Origin: Agrococcus jejuensis
Lineage (GTDB): Bacteria; Actinomycetota; Actinomycetes; Actinomycetales; Microbacteriaceae
Assembly (NCBI RefSeq): GCF_900099705.1
Contig: NZ_LT629695.1
Coordinates: forward strand, 1,984,001-2,048,000
Direction: 5' to 3'
Length of the DNA stretch: 64,000 nt
In this document: positions 26,656-34,051 of the stretch, in pieces
How the letters are laid out: each line of letters opens with the position of its first letter
How positions within the stretch are numbered: the first letter of the stretch is position 1
Notes under the pieces: generated by a model
Told to the model about the DNA's origin: nothing
The model's database searches: none
The model's input: only the letters and a program-made list of their open reading frames with translations
Translations under genes and position numbers: made by a program

Positions 26656-27198
26656 TCAGTCCGCGAGCGCCCAGCGACCCTTGTCGCCCGTCGGGGGCGC
26701 GTGTCGCACGTACTGCTGCACGGGACCCTCGGACACCTGCACCTGGGCCGCCTTCGCAGCCTTCTCGATGCGGCCGCGCAAGCGCAGCCACACAGGACCG
26801 AGGGTCGGGTAGCCCATCGGCTCGCCGAACTCGCGCACGCGCACGAGCGTGCCCTGCGGTCCTGGCACGAGCTCGGCGACGCCGTCGGCGGGATCGAGGA
26901 AGCGCATGCCCCACGTGCCGTCGGGTCGCTCGGGGAAGTCGGCGCCCTTGCGCGTCGCCTCGGCCATGATGGCCCGAGCCTGCGCCTCGGGCGCGTGCAG
27001 CACCATCGTGACGGCGATCTGCGCGATCATCTTCGGCACCGACGCGTCGGCCTTCGCGACCTGACCCTCGGCGAAGCGCCGGCCCGCGGCCTCGCCGATC
27101 TCGGCGCCCTTGCGCCGCGACCAGCGTCGGATGAACGGCACCGCGATGAGGAAGAGGATGACGGCGATGCCGCCGATGACGTACAGGGGGTTGTCCAC
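26656..27198 (-). CDS. Single-helix membrane protein of unknown function
   Basis: The GTG at 27198 gives 180 residues starting MDNPLYVIGGIAVILFLIAVPFI, one N-terminal membrane helix followed by RRWSRRKG, so the rest should face the cytoplasm. The soluble part is alpha/beta with GTWGMRFLDPADGVAELVPG and GTLVRVREFGEPMGYP. I recognise no family motif. The gene is convergent with the amidohydrolase gene (60 bases between stops) and lies just downstream of the alpha/beta hydrolase gene on the same strand. Confidence 0.68.
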   Translation of the reverse strand: MDNPLYVIGGIAVILFLIAVPFIRRWSRRKGAEIGEAAGRRFAEGQVAKADASVPKMIAQIAVTMVLHAPEAQARAIMAEATRKGADFPERPDGTWGMRFLDPADGVAELVPGPQGTLVRVREFGEPMGYPTLGPVWLRLRGRIEKAAKAAQVQVSEGPVQQYVRHAPPTGDKGRWALAD

Positions 27199-27263
27199 GG
27201 GCGGCGAGCCTAGCCAGCCGCTCCGACCGGGGGCTGAGCGCGACTCGGCGTCGCGCGTCGCGG

Positions 27264-28028
27264 TCAGTCCGCGAGGAAGCGCGTGAGCAGCTCGGTGACG
27301 ATCGCCGGCTCCTGCGAGTGCACCCAGTGGCCGGCGCCCTTCACGGTCGCGCGGCGCACGCGCGGGAACAGCGCCTCCATCGCGGCGCGGTGCTCGTCGC
27401 GCACGTAGCGCGACGCGCCGCCGCCGATCCACAGCACGGGGCCGTCGTACGTGCCCGCGACGTCGTCGGGCCAGCCGCGGATGGCGCCGAGGTCGCGGCG
27501 CAGCACCTGGAGGTTCGACATCCATCCCCACGCGTCGCCCTCGCGGCGCAGGCTCTGCAGCAGGAACGCGCGCACGCCCGGATCCGGCACCGCCTCGGCG
27601 AGCGCGGCGTCGGCATCCGCCCGGCTCGTCAGCGCGCCGAGGTCGATCGCGAGCATCGCGTCGATGAAGCGGCCGAACTCGTCGGACTCCCGGTACGCGA
27701 CCGGCGCGACGTCCACGACGCACAGCCGCGACACGAGCTCGGGATGGCGCAGGGCAGCGAGCATCGCGACCTTGCCGCCCATCGAGTGGCCGACGAGCGC
27801 CGTCGGCTCGTCGAGCGTCGCCACGATCGCGTCGGCCATCGCCACGAGGTCGATGCGGTCGGTCCACGCCGAGCGGCCGTGGTTCGGCATGTCGACGAGC
27901 GTCACGCGGTGGTCGGCGGCGAGGGCCTTGCCGATCTGCGTCCAGTTGCGGCCCTGGCCGAAGAGGCCGTGGCAGAAGACGACGGGCGAGCCGTGGTCGC
28001 CGAGCCGGGTCACGTGCAGGTCGCTCAC
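27264..28028 (-). CDS. Alpha/beta-fold hydrolase (YbfF-like)
   Basis: The GTG at 28028 gives 254 residues and follows AGGATGG. Near the start is VVFCHGLFGQGRNW with the oxyanion-hole His-Gly. The nucleophile elbow is GHSMGG at about residues 79-84 (Ser the nucleophile). The catalytic His is in KGAGHWVHSQEP near the end, and an acidic residue is available in FGRFIDAMLAID or VLWIGGG..RYV. Overall order, DMPNHGRSAW and length match YbfF/acyl-CoA esterase-like hydrolases. It probably hydrolyses small esters or thioesters in the cytoplasm. A hairpin repeat separates it from the SDR gene. Confidence 0.83.
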   Translation of the reverse strand: MSDLHVTRLGDHGSPVVFCHGLFGQGRNWTQIGKALAADHRVTLVDMPNHGRSAWTDRIDLVAMADAIVATLDEPTALVGHSMGGKVAMLAALRHPELVSRLCVVDVAPVAYRESDEFGRFIDAMLAIDLGALTSRADADAALAEAVPDPGVRAFLLQSLRREGDAWGWMSNLQVLRRDLGAIRGWPDDVAGTYDGPVLWIGGGASRYVRDEHRAAMEALFPRVRRATVKGAGHWVHSQEPAIVTELLTRFLAD

Positions 28029-28056
28029 GGCACCATCCTGCCGCGCCTTCGGGCGA

Positions 28057-28126
28057 GGAGACGTCCACGTGAGCGGGGAGGGAGGCCCGCATGCGGGGAT
28101 GCCGGGCCGCTCACGTGCACATCTCC
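28057..28126. repeat. Intergenic inverted repeat, GTGCRCGTGAGCG family, copy 1
   Basis: Two 20-bp arms (28057-28076 and 28107-28126) match in 18 of 20 positions and enclose a 30-base loop that itself holds the palindrome CCCGCATGCGGG. The right arm ends five bases before the stop of the SDR gene. A close relative flanks the other side of that gene at 28875-28947. Confidence 0.72.
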
Positions 28127-28131
28127 GGCGA

Positions 28132-28806
28132 CTACTCCCGACCGTCCTCGAGCGGGATGAGCATCGTGCGGAACTCGCCGGGCTCGGCGTGCAGCTGCCA
28201 GATGCGGTCGGCGACGCCGTCGACGCCATCCTCGACCTGCAGCTTCGGGATCGCGCCCGGGATCACGAGCTGCGCGACGCGGATGCCCTCGTCGGCGAGC
28301 GCGTCGTGCAGCATCTCGCCGTACGCGCTCTCGGCGGGGAAGGCGACCGAGGTGCCCGCGAACCCGTGCCGCGCCTGGACCGACGTGCCGCCGTTGATGA
28401 GGACGATGCTGCCGTCGCCGGCCGCGCGCATCGCGGGCAGCACGGCGCGAGCGGCGTGGATGAGGCCGATCGCCGAGAAGCGCAGTGCCTCGCTCGCGAG
28501 CTCGGGCGTGAGGTCGAGCACCGAGTGCAGGTAGTCGCGCGACGGCAGCGGGCTGTACTGCAACGTGGTGATGGCGCCGAGCTCGTCGGCGGCGCGGGCG
28601 AGCGCGGCCTCGAGCGCTGCGGGGTCGAGGATGTCGGCGGCGTAGCCGCGCGCCTCCACGCCCTCGCCCTGCAGCGTCGCCGCGAGGCCGTCGAGCTTCG
28701 CCTGGTCGCGCGAGATGAGCGCGACGGCGAACCCCTCCCGGCCGAATCGTCGAGCGGTGGCTGCGCCGAGCCCGGGGCCGGCGCCGATGATCGCGATGGT
28801 GGGCAT
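28132..28806 (-). CDS. Short-chain dehydrogenase/reductase-like protein lacking the usual catalytic Lys
   Basis: The 224-residue product starts MPTIAIIGAGPGLGAATARR, with the GxxxGxG nucleotide motif, and keeps ALISRDQAKLDGLA, which suggests NADP binding. The body has VLINGGTS where the catalytic Ser is expected. The YxxxK motif is not intact: the sequence is AESAYGEMLHDAL, with Leu four positions after Tyr. Length is close to that of the classical family. It may have lost reductase activity, or use another base. It is flanked on both sides by related inverted repeats. Confidence 0.78.
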   Translation of the reverse strand: MPTIAIIGAGPGLGAATARRFGREGFAVALISRDQAKLDGLAATLQGEGVEARGYAADILDPAALEAALARAADELGAITTLQYSPLPSRDYLHSVLDLTPELASEALRFSAIGLIHAARAVLPAMRAAGDGSIVLINGGTSVQARHGFAGTSVAFPAESAYGEMLHDALADEGIRVAQLVIPGAIPKLQVEDGVDGVADRIWQLHAEPGEFRTMLIPLEDGRE

Positions 28807-28874
28807 GCCTCCATCCTTCTCGGACGCGGCCGGGCGCGCAGCGGGTTGCGCTCGTGGCGTGACGGCGTCGGCCG

Positions 28875-28947
28875 GGTGCGATGTGCGCGTGAGCGCGCGC
28901 TCGATGCGCTGAGCGCAGCGAGTGCCCGCTCACGCGCACATCGCACC
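28875..28947. repeat. Intergenic inverted repeat, GTGCRCGTGAGCG family, copy 2
   Basis: Arms 28875-28895 and 28927-28947 are perfectly complementary over 21 bases, with a 31-base loop that contains a smaller GCGCTGAGCGC palindrome. The right arm ends two bases before the stop codon of the NTF2-like gene. The core GATGTGCGCGTGAGCG is nearly the same as in the repeat at 28057-28126. Confidence 0.78.
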
Positions 28948-28949
28948 GG

Positions 28950-29438
28950 TCACTCGGCGGCGAACGCCGCCTCGAGCGCCTCGGCGGCGATCGGCTCGCA
29001 CGCCGTCTGGTCGCGCACGACGTGCCAGTCGCGCTCGGCGGTGCGACGCCACACGTGCGACGTCTGGCAGCGCAGGCGCGTCGGCTCGCCCTCGTGCGGC
29101 ACGAGCTCGGCGACGAACGCCATGCGTGCGACGGCGAGGTCGCCCGACACGATGACGTCGGGACCCTCGGGGATGGCGTGGCGCGCCGAGCGCAGCGCCT
29201 GGAACGTGGGCCAGAACGCGTCGGCGTAGTCGGCGACGCGGCGGAAGACGCGGCGCTGCGGGTCGGCGTCGTCGAAGAGGATCACGTCGGCGTCCATGTC
29301 GTGGTGCGGCGCGAAGACGGCCTCGAACGGCTGCTCGGGCGCGCCCTCGATGCGGTCCCATCCGTGGATCCAGGCGCGCTGCCGCTCGGCGACCTCGGTC
29401 GCGTCGGATGCGGTCACGGTGACGTCTGCTGCGGTCAT
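28950..29438 (-). CDS. SnoaL/NTF2-like domain protein
   Basis: The ATG at 29438 gives 162 residues. The order is helix, [38 protein letters not shown], a strand [18 protein letters not shown] and a strand [26 protein letters not shown]. This is the cone-shaped NTF2/SnoaL fold with its usual end (W.V..D). Such proteins are small enzymes or binding proteins, often isomerases or of unknown function. Conserved His and Asp residues in the first third could act in catalysis, but none can be assigned. Neighbouring genes give no pathway clue. Confidence 0.76.
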   Translation of the reverse strand: MTAADVTVTASDATEVAERQRAWIHGWDRIEGAPEQPFEAVFAPHHDMDADVILFDDADPQRRVFRRVADYADAFWPTFQALRSARHAIPEGPDVIVSGDLAVARMAFVAELVPHEGEPTRLRCQTSHVWRRTAERDWHVVRDQTACEPIAAEALEAAFAAE

Positions 29439-29523
29439 GCCGTCGACGCTAGGCACGCGCGCGGCGGCGCAGCAGGCCGCGGCGCACCCAGGATCGGGGC
29501 GGTGCGGATGCGCTGCCTCGCGC

Positions 29524-29922
29524 TCAGCCGCCGGGGCAGCCGCAGTCGCCGCCGCTGCGGCACTGGCACGGCATGGGCACCTGGACGGCGGGCGGGTCGA
29601 CGAGGTGCGAGACCTCCTGATGGAGGCCGAGGGCGAGCACGCCTGCGACGCCCGAGACGCCGATGGCGGCGACGGCGGCGAACCAGCGGCGCGACCCGAG
29701 CGCGACGATCGCGACGACGCCGAGCGTCGCCGCCGTGCCGACGAGCAGCCAGTACCAGGGCACCTCGCCGGCAGGGTCGGGCGTCGAGTACCAGGAGCCC
29801 GAGAAGCGGTGCAGCACGGACGCGGCGATCGCGAACGCGCCGGCGGGGATCGCGAGCCCGCACACGACGAGCGACCAGATGCTGCGCGGTCGCACGGCGG
29901 GCGCCGTCTCGGTGGTCGACAT
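29524..29922 (-). CDS. Small membrane protein with cysteine-rich C-terminal tail
   Basis: This 132-residue protein has three hydrophobic helices (about 15-38, 60-78, 83-103). It ends with a compact cysteine cluster, [14 protein letters not shown], four Cys within 12 residues, preceded by PPAVQVPMP. The cluster could bind a metal or iron-sulfur group, or form disulfides if it faces outside. The gene is followed by the NTF2-like gene. I do not recognise a family. Confidence 0.68.
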   Translation of the reverse strand: MSTTETAPAVRPRSIWSLVVCGLAIPAGAFAIAASVLHRFSGSWYSTPDPAGEVPWYWLLVGTAATLGVVAIVALGSRRWFAAVAAIGVSGVAGVLALGLHQEVSHLVDPPAVQVPMPCQCRSGGDCGCPGG

Positions 29923-29996
29923 GCCGCGACGCTAGGGCGCGTGCCTGGGAGCACGGGATGCGGTGCTGCGGCCTCGGCGGCGCGCCAGCCGGCCCG

Positions 29997-30614
29997 CTAC
30001 GTGGTCGACGCCTCGGAGCGCCGTCGCCCGCGGCCCTCGACCACGAGCAGCAGCGCCACGCCCACGCCGAAGGCGGCCATCGTGAGCACGCCGCGGGGCC
30101 AGAAGACGTGCGAGGTCGTGAACGACAGGGAGGCGCCGAGCAGCACCGCGGTGCCGACGAGCGACACCCATCCGGCTCGCCGCACGAACACGACGCCCAC
30201 GAGCGTGAAGGCTGCGAGCAGCGACCACGTGCCCACGTCGGCGAGCACGTTGCCCTCGAAGAACATGACCGAGTTCGCGTCGCCGATGTCGCCGCCCATC
30301 GCCCGGTGCTCGGTGAGCGCTCCCGCGCCGATGCCGGCGAGCACGTCGAGGCCCGTGTAGAACATCGCGTAGACGAAGGCGAGCACGCGGGCGGCGATCG
30401 CCAGCGCCCCGTCGACCCCGCCGCGCACGCGGTGCAGCAGCGCCCACACGCTGAGGCCGAGGAGCGGGAACAGCGGGAGCATGATGACGTGCAGGTCGTG
30501 CCACCATGCGGCCGACTCGGCGGTGAGATGCGCCGGATGCGTCGCACCAGCGACGGTGAGCGCGACGGGGCCGATGAGCGCCGCGACGACGCGGAGCGCA
30601 GGTCGGGTGGGCAT
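29997..30614 (-). CDS. Multi-helix membrane protein of unknown function
   Basis: The ATG at 30614 gives 205 residues with five to six membrane helices: [79 protein letters not shown] and [17 protein letters not shown]. Possible functional residues are His-rich ([16 protein letters not shown]) at the start of helix 2 and HVFWP near the end. The reading frame before ATG is open and the ribosome site is weak, so the start is uncertain. It is divergent from clpB and faces the HAIR box. Confidence 0.7.
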   Translation of the reverse strand: MPTRPALRVVAALIGPVALTVAGATHPAHLTAESAAWWHDLHVIMLPLFPLLGLSVWALLHRVRGGVDGALAIAARVLAFVYAMFYTGLDVLAGIGAGALTEHRAMGGDIGDANSVMFFEGNVLADVGTWSLLAAFTLVGVVFVRRAGWVSLVGTAVLLGASLSFTTSHVFWPRGVLTMAAFGVGVALLLVVEGRGRRRSEASTT

Positions 30615-30659
30615 GCCCCATGCTGGCACCTCTGGCGCCCGGAGAACGTGCGGAGTAGA

Positions 30660-30680
30660 CTTGAGCGCAGCAGACTCAAG
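30660..30680 (+). promoter_or_regulatory. HAIR operator (HspR-binding inverted repeat) upstream of clpB
   Basis: CTTGAGC-N7-ACTCAAG differs by one base from the published HAIR consensus CTTGAGT-N7-ACTCAAG. It lies 54 bases before the clpB ATG and overlaps a possible -10 box, TAGACT (30656-30661). HspR bound here should shut clpB off until heat shock removes DnaK. Confidence 0.9.
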
Positions 30681-30734
30681 TTTTCGCCGGGCGTCGCATG
30701 TCGCACCGGGACCCACGAATCGTCAGGAGGCCAC

Positions 30735-32960
30735 ATGGCACGCATGGGCGGGATGCAACCCGGCCAGCAGGACGAGCGCTCGGCGCTCGAGCAGTTCGGC
30801 ACCGACCTCACCGCCATCGCGCGGGCCGGTCGGCTCGACCCCGTCATCGGGCGCGACGCCGAGATCCGCCGCATCAGCCAGGTGCTGTCGCGGCGCACGA
30901 AGAACAACCCCGTGCTCATCGGCGAGCCCGGCGTCGGCAAGACGGCCGTCGTCGAGGGCCTCGCGCAGCGCATCGTCGCTGGCGACGTGCCCGAGTCGCT
31001 CAAGGGCAAGGCCATCGTGACGCTCGACGTCAACGCGATGGTCGCGGGATCGAAGTTCCGCGGCGACTTCGAGGAGCGCATGAAGAACGTGCTCGCCGAG
31101 ATCCAGAAGGCCGACGGCCGCATCATCACGTTCATCGACGAGCTGCACATGATCATGGGCGCCGGCGCCGCCGAGGGCAGCCAGGGCGCGTCGAACATGC
31201 TCAAGCCCATGCTCGCGCGCGGCGAGCTGCGCCTCATCGGCGCGACGACGCTCGACGAGTACCGCGAGTTCATCGAGAAGGACGCCGCCATGGAGCGGCG
31301 CTTCCAGCAGGTGTACGTCGGCGAGCCGTCGGTCGAGGACACCGTCGCCATCCTGCGCGGCCTCAAGGAGCGCTACGAGGCGCACCACAAGGTCACGATC
31401 GCCGACTCGGCGCTCGTCGCCGCCGCCGCGCTGTCGAACCGGTACATCACCGCGCGCCAGCTGCCCGACAAGGCGATCGATCTCATCGACGAGGCCGCGT
31501 CGCGCCTGCGCATGGAGATCGACTCCGCACCCGTCGAGATCGACGAGCTGCGCCGATCCGTCGACCGCCTGCAGCTCGAGCGGCTCGCGCTGCGCCGCGA
31601 GCGCGACGACGCTTCGAAGGCGCGCCTCGCCGCGCTCGAGCAGACGCTGCAGCAGCAGCAGACGACGCTGGGCGATCTCGATCGCCGCTGGCAGGCCGAG
31701 CGCACGACCCTCAACCGCATCGGCGGGCTGCGCGAGCGGCTCGACGAGCTGCGCATCCAGGCCGAGCGCGCGCAGCGCGAGGGCGACCTCGAGCGCGCCT
31801 CGCGCGTGCTCTACGGCGACATCCCCAAGGTCGAGGCCGAGCTGCGGGATGCGGAGGCCGGCGAGACCGGCGAGGGCCGCATGGTCAACGACCAGGTGAC
31901 CGCCGACGACATCGCCGGCGTCGTCGCCGCGTGGACGGGCATCCCCGTGGGCCGCCTCATGCAGGGCGAGACCGAGCGGCTGCTGGGCCTCGAGACCGAG
32001 CTCGCCTCCCGCGTCGTCGGGCAGCGCGAGGCCGTCGGTGCCGTGGCGGATGCCGTGCGCCGGTCGCGTGCGGGCGTCTCCGACCCGAACAAGCCCACCG
32101 GATCCTTCCTGTTCCTCGGCCCGACCGGCGTCGGCAAGACCGAGCTCGCGAAGGCGCTCGCCGAGCTGCTGTTCGACGACGAGCGCGCGCTCGTGCGCAT
32201 CGACATGTCGGAGTACGGCGAGAAGCACTCGGTCGCGCGGCTCGTCGGCGCCCCTCCCGGGTACGTCGGCTACGAGCAGGGCGGCCAGCTGACCGAGGCC
32301 GTGCGGCGACGCCCGTACTCGGTCGTGCTGCTCGACGAGGTCGAGAAGGCGCATCCCGAGGTGTTCGACCTGCTGCTGCAGGTGCTCGACGACGGCCGGC
32401 TCACGGATGGGCAGGGGCGCACGGTCGACTTCCGCAACGTCATCCTCATCCTCACGTCGAACCTCGGCTCGCAGTTCCTCACCGACCCGACGCTCGACGC
32501 ACGGGCGGCGCGCGACCAGGTGATGGCGGCGGTGCGGCAGGCGTTCAAGCCGGAGTTCGTCAATCGGCTCGACGACATCGTCGTGTTCGACGCGCTCTCG
32601 GTGGCCGAGCTGGGGCGCATCGTCGACATCCAGGTGGGCGGCCTCGATCGGCGCCTGCAGGAGCGGCGGCTCACGGTGCACGTGTCGGATGCGGCTCGTC
32701 GCTGGCTCGGCGAGCGCGGCTACGACCCGCTCTACGGCGCGCGTCCGCTGCGCCGGCTCATGCAGCGAGAGATCGACGACCGCCTCGCGCGAGCGCTGCT
32801 CTCGGGCGAGATCCGCGACGGCGACGGCGTGCAGGTCGACGTCGCCGCCGACGGCCAGTCCCTGTGGCTCGGCCCCGAGGGTGCTGTGCCGCCCGCGGCG
32901 TCGACCCCGCAGTGGTCGTTCGACCCCGACGCCGACCCGACGGACGTGACTGGGCACTAG
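30735..32960 (+). CDS. clpB: ClpB-type AAA+ disaggregase lacking the N-terminal domain
   Basis: The ATG at 30735 follows CAGGAGG. The 741-residue protein starts almost directly in the first AAA+ module; ClpB is normally 850-870 residues, so the N domain of about 140 residues is missing and no sequence upstream could encode it. AAA1 has GEPGVGKTA and FIDELHM. A full coiled-coil M domain (about 270-385) reads [20 protein letters not shown] and onward. AAA2 has [28 protein letters not shown] and LTSNLGS. Presence of the M domain makes it ClpB rather than ClpA. It pulls aggregated protein apart with DnaK/DnaJ. Control by HspR is indicated by the HAIR box. The final codons and stop lie in an intergenic repeat. 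Confidence 0.93.
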   Translation: MARMGGMQPGQQDERSALEQFGTDLTAIARAGRLDPVIGRDAEIRRISQVLSRRTKNNPVLIGEPGVGKTAVVEGLAQRIVAGDVPESLKGKAIVTLDVNAMVAGSKFRGDFEERMKNVLAEIQKADGRIITFIDELHMIMGAGAAEGSQGASNMLKPMLARGELRLIGATTLDEYREFIEKDAAMERRFQQVYVGEPSVEDTVAILRGLKERYEAHHKVTIADSALVAAAALSNRYITARQLPDKAIDLIDEAASRLRMEIDSAPVEIDELRRSVDRLQLERLALRRERDDASKARLAALEQTLQQQQTTLGDLDRRWQAERTTLNRIGGLRERLDELRIQAERAQREGDLERASRVLYGDIPKVEAELRDAEAGETGEGRMVNDQVTADDIAGVVAAWTGIPVGRLMQGETERLLGLETELASRVVGQREAVGAVADAVRRSRAGVSDPNKPTGSFLFLGPTGVGKTELAKALAELLFDDERALVRIDMSEYGEKHSVARLVGAPPGYVGYEQGGQLTEAVRRRPYSVVLLDEVEKAHPEVFDLLLQVLDDGRLTDGQGRTVDFRNVILILTSNLGSQFLTDPTLDARAARDQVMAAVRQAFKPEFVNRLDDIVVFDALSVAELGRIVDIQVGGLDRRLQERRLTVHVSDAARRWLGERGYDPLYGARPLRRLMQREIDDRLARALLSGEIRDGDGVQVDVAADGQSLWLGPEGAVPPAASTPQWSFDPDADPTDVTGH

Positions 32961-33022
32961 ATGTCCGCGAGTGGGCACTCGATGTCGTGATTCCGCCCGA
33001 ATGACGACATCGAGTGCCCACT
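32948..33022. repeat. Half-site array, GASTGGGCAC(T)-AGATGTCG family, copy 1
   Basis: There are two direct half-sites, 32948-32965 and 32969-32988, and one inverted copy at 33004-33022. The second and third form a perfect 19-bp stem with a 15-base loop. The first half-site contains the clpB stop codon. Related arrays are at 55707-55801 and 57236-57311. Confidence 0.85.
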
Positions 33023-33058
33023 GTCGCGTTCGCGAGAGGGAGTGCCGCTTCCGTCCGC

Positions 33059-33135
33059 GGAGGGGTCGCTTCCGTGCGATGAGGGGTCACCTCCTGCCGC
33101 GACACGCCGAATGGAGCGGCAGGAAGTGACCACTC
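33059..33135. repeat. Half-site array, GAGTGGTCACCTCCTGCCG family, copy 1
   Basis: A degenerate direct half-site at 33059-33077 is followed by an inverted pair, 33081-33100 and 33116-33135, matching in 18 of 20 positions with a 15-base loop. The loop region GCGACACGCCG recurs in the relative at 54426-54523. Confidence 0.78.
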
Positions 33136-33205
33136 GTCCCGCGGAAGCACCGCATCCACACCGAACGCTGGCGGATGCGGGACGCCGGGCGCGAGGATGG
33201 GGAGC

Positions 33206-33697
33206 ATGAGCGACGCGAACATGCCCCCGCACGGCAGCGACGAGCTGCGCGCGATCGTCGAGCGCGACGAGGCCGAGCTCGTCTTCGACGCGTTCGACCT
33301 CGGGGACGCATGGCGGCTCGGCGTGATGCTGCGCGAGGCGGCGGTCGACCGTGGCCTGCCGCTCGTCGTCGGCATCGTGCTGAACGGGCAGCGCGTCTTC
33401 CACGCGGCGCTGCCGGGCACGACGCCCGAGAACGACCGCTGGCTCGAGCGCAAGACCAACGTCGTGCTGCACTTCCACCGGTCGTCGCTCGGCGTCGGCG
33501 AGCGGTTCCGCGCTCGCGGTCAGGACTTCGCCGAGGCGCGGCTCGACCCCGCGACGTTCGCGGCGCACGGCGGCGTGCTGCCCATCACGGTGCGCGGCAC
33601 GGGCGTCGTCGGCGCGGTCGGCGTCTCGGGGCTGCCGCAGCTCGAGGACCACGCGTTCGTCGCATCCGTCGTGCGCGCGCACCTCGCCGCGCGCTGA
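33206..33697 (+). CDS. Heme-degrading-domain / UPF0303-like protein
   Basis: I use the ATG at 33206 (MSDANMPPHG), where GAGGA lies eight bases upstream, rather than 33197, where it would abut the start. The 163-residue protein has the family order: LVFDAFDLGDAWRLGVMLREAA, LPLVVGIVLNGQRVFHAALPGTTPEND, WLERKTNVVLHFHRSSLGVGE, then GVVGAVGVSGLPQLEDHAFV. This is the GlcG/HbpS-like fold annotated as UPF0303 or heme-degrading domain. Members have been linked to heme or small-ligand binding; the residues for heme binding cannot be fixed here. It is preceded by two repeat arrays and looks monocistronic. Confidence 0.8.
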   Translation: MSDANMPPHGSDELRAIVERDEAELVFDAFDLGDAWRLGVMLREAAVDRGLPLVVGIVLNGQRVFHAALPGTTPENDRWLERKTNVVLHFHRSSLGVGERFRARGQDFAEARLDPATFAAHGGVLPITVRGTGVVGAVGVSGLPQLEDHAFVASVVRAHLAAR

Positions 33698-34051
33698 CGC
33701 GGGTCAGCGGCGCGCGGCGACCGCTGCCGCGATCCGCCTCCGTCCGGCGGTGGAGCCGCGGTGCCGAGCGGGGGATCGGAGCCCGTCCGCCGGCAGCGGA
33801 TGCGCTGCGCACCCCTCGCACGCTAGACTGGGACGACCTGCGAGCAGTTCCTGCTCGCCTGCGTCGTGGACGCGCCCCAGCCTCGCATCGGATCCGATCC
33901 GTCCGGGCTGCAGGCGATCGGACTGCGGCGAACGAGAGCGACGACCGTCGCCTTCGCCCCTCCGACGCGACGACGCCCACCGCCCATCGGCACGCACCTG
34001 CGTGCGCGTGGGCCGACACGGCATGCCGACTGCGCTGCCAGAAGAAGAGCC
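33698..34051 (+). promoter_or_regulatory. Helicase promoter region and long structured leader, no ORF
   Basis: No gene is supported in this 354-base gap. A TAGACT at 33823-33828 is a fair -10 box without an obvious -35. If transcription starts near 33835 the helicase mRNA carries a leader of over 200 bases. Early in it, GCGAGCAG-TTC-CTGCTCGC (33840-33858) makes an 8-bp stem with a 3-base loop. Long structured leaders are usual for cold-induced DEAD-box genes, which is the likely reading here. Confidence 0.45.
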
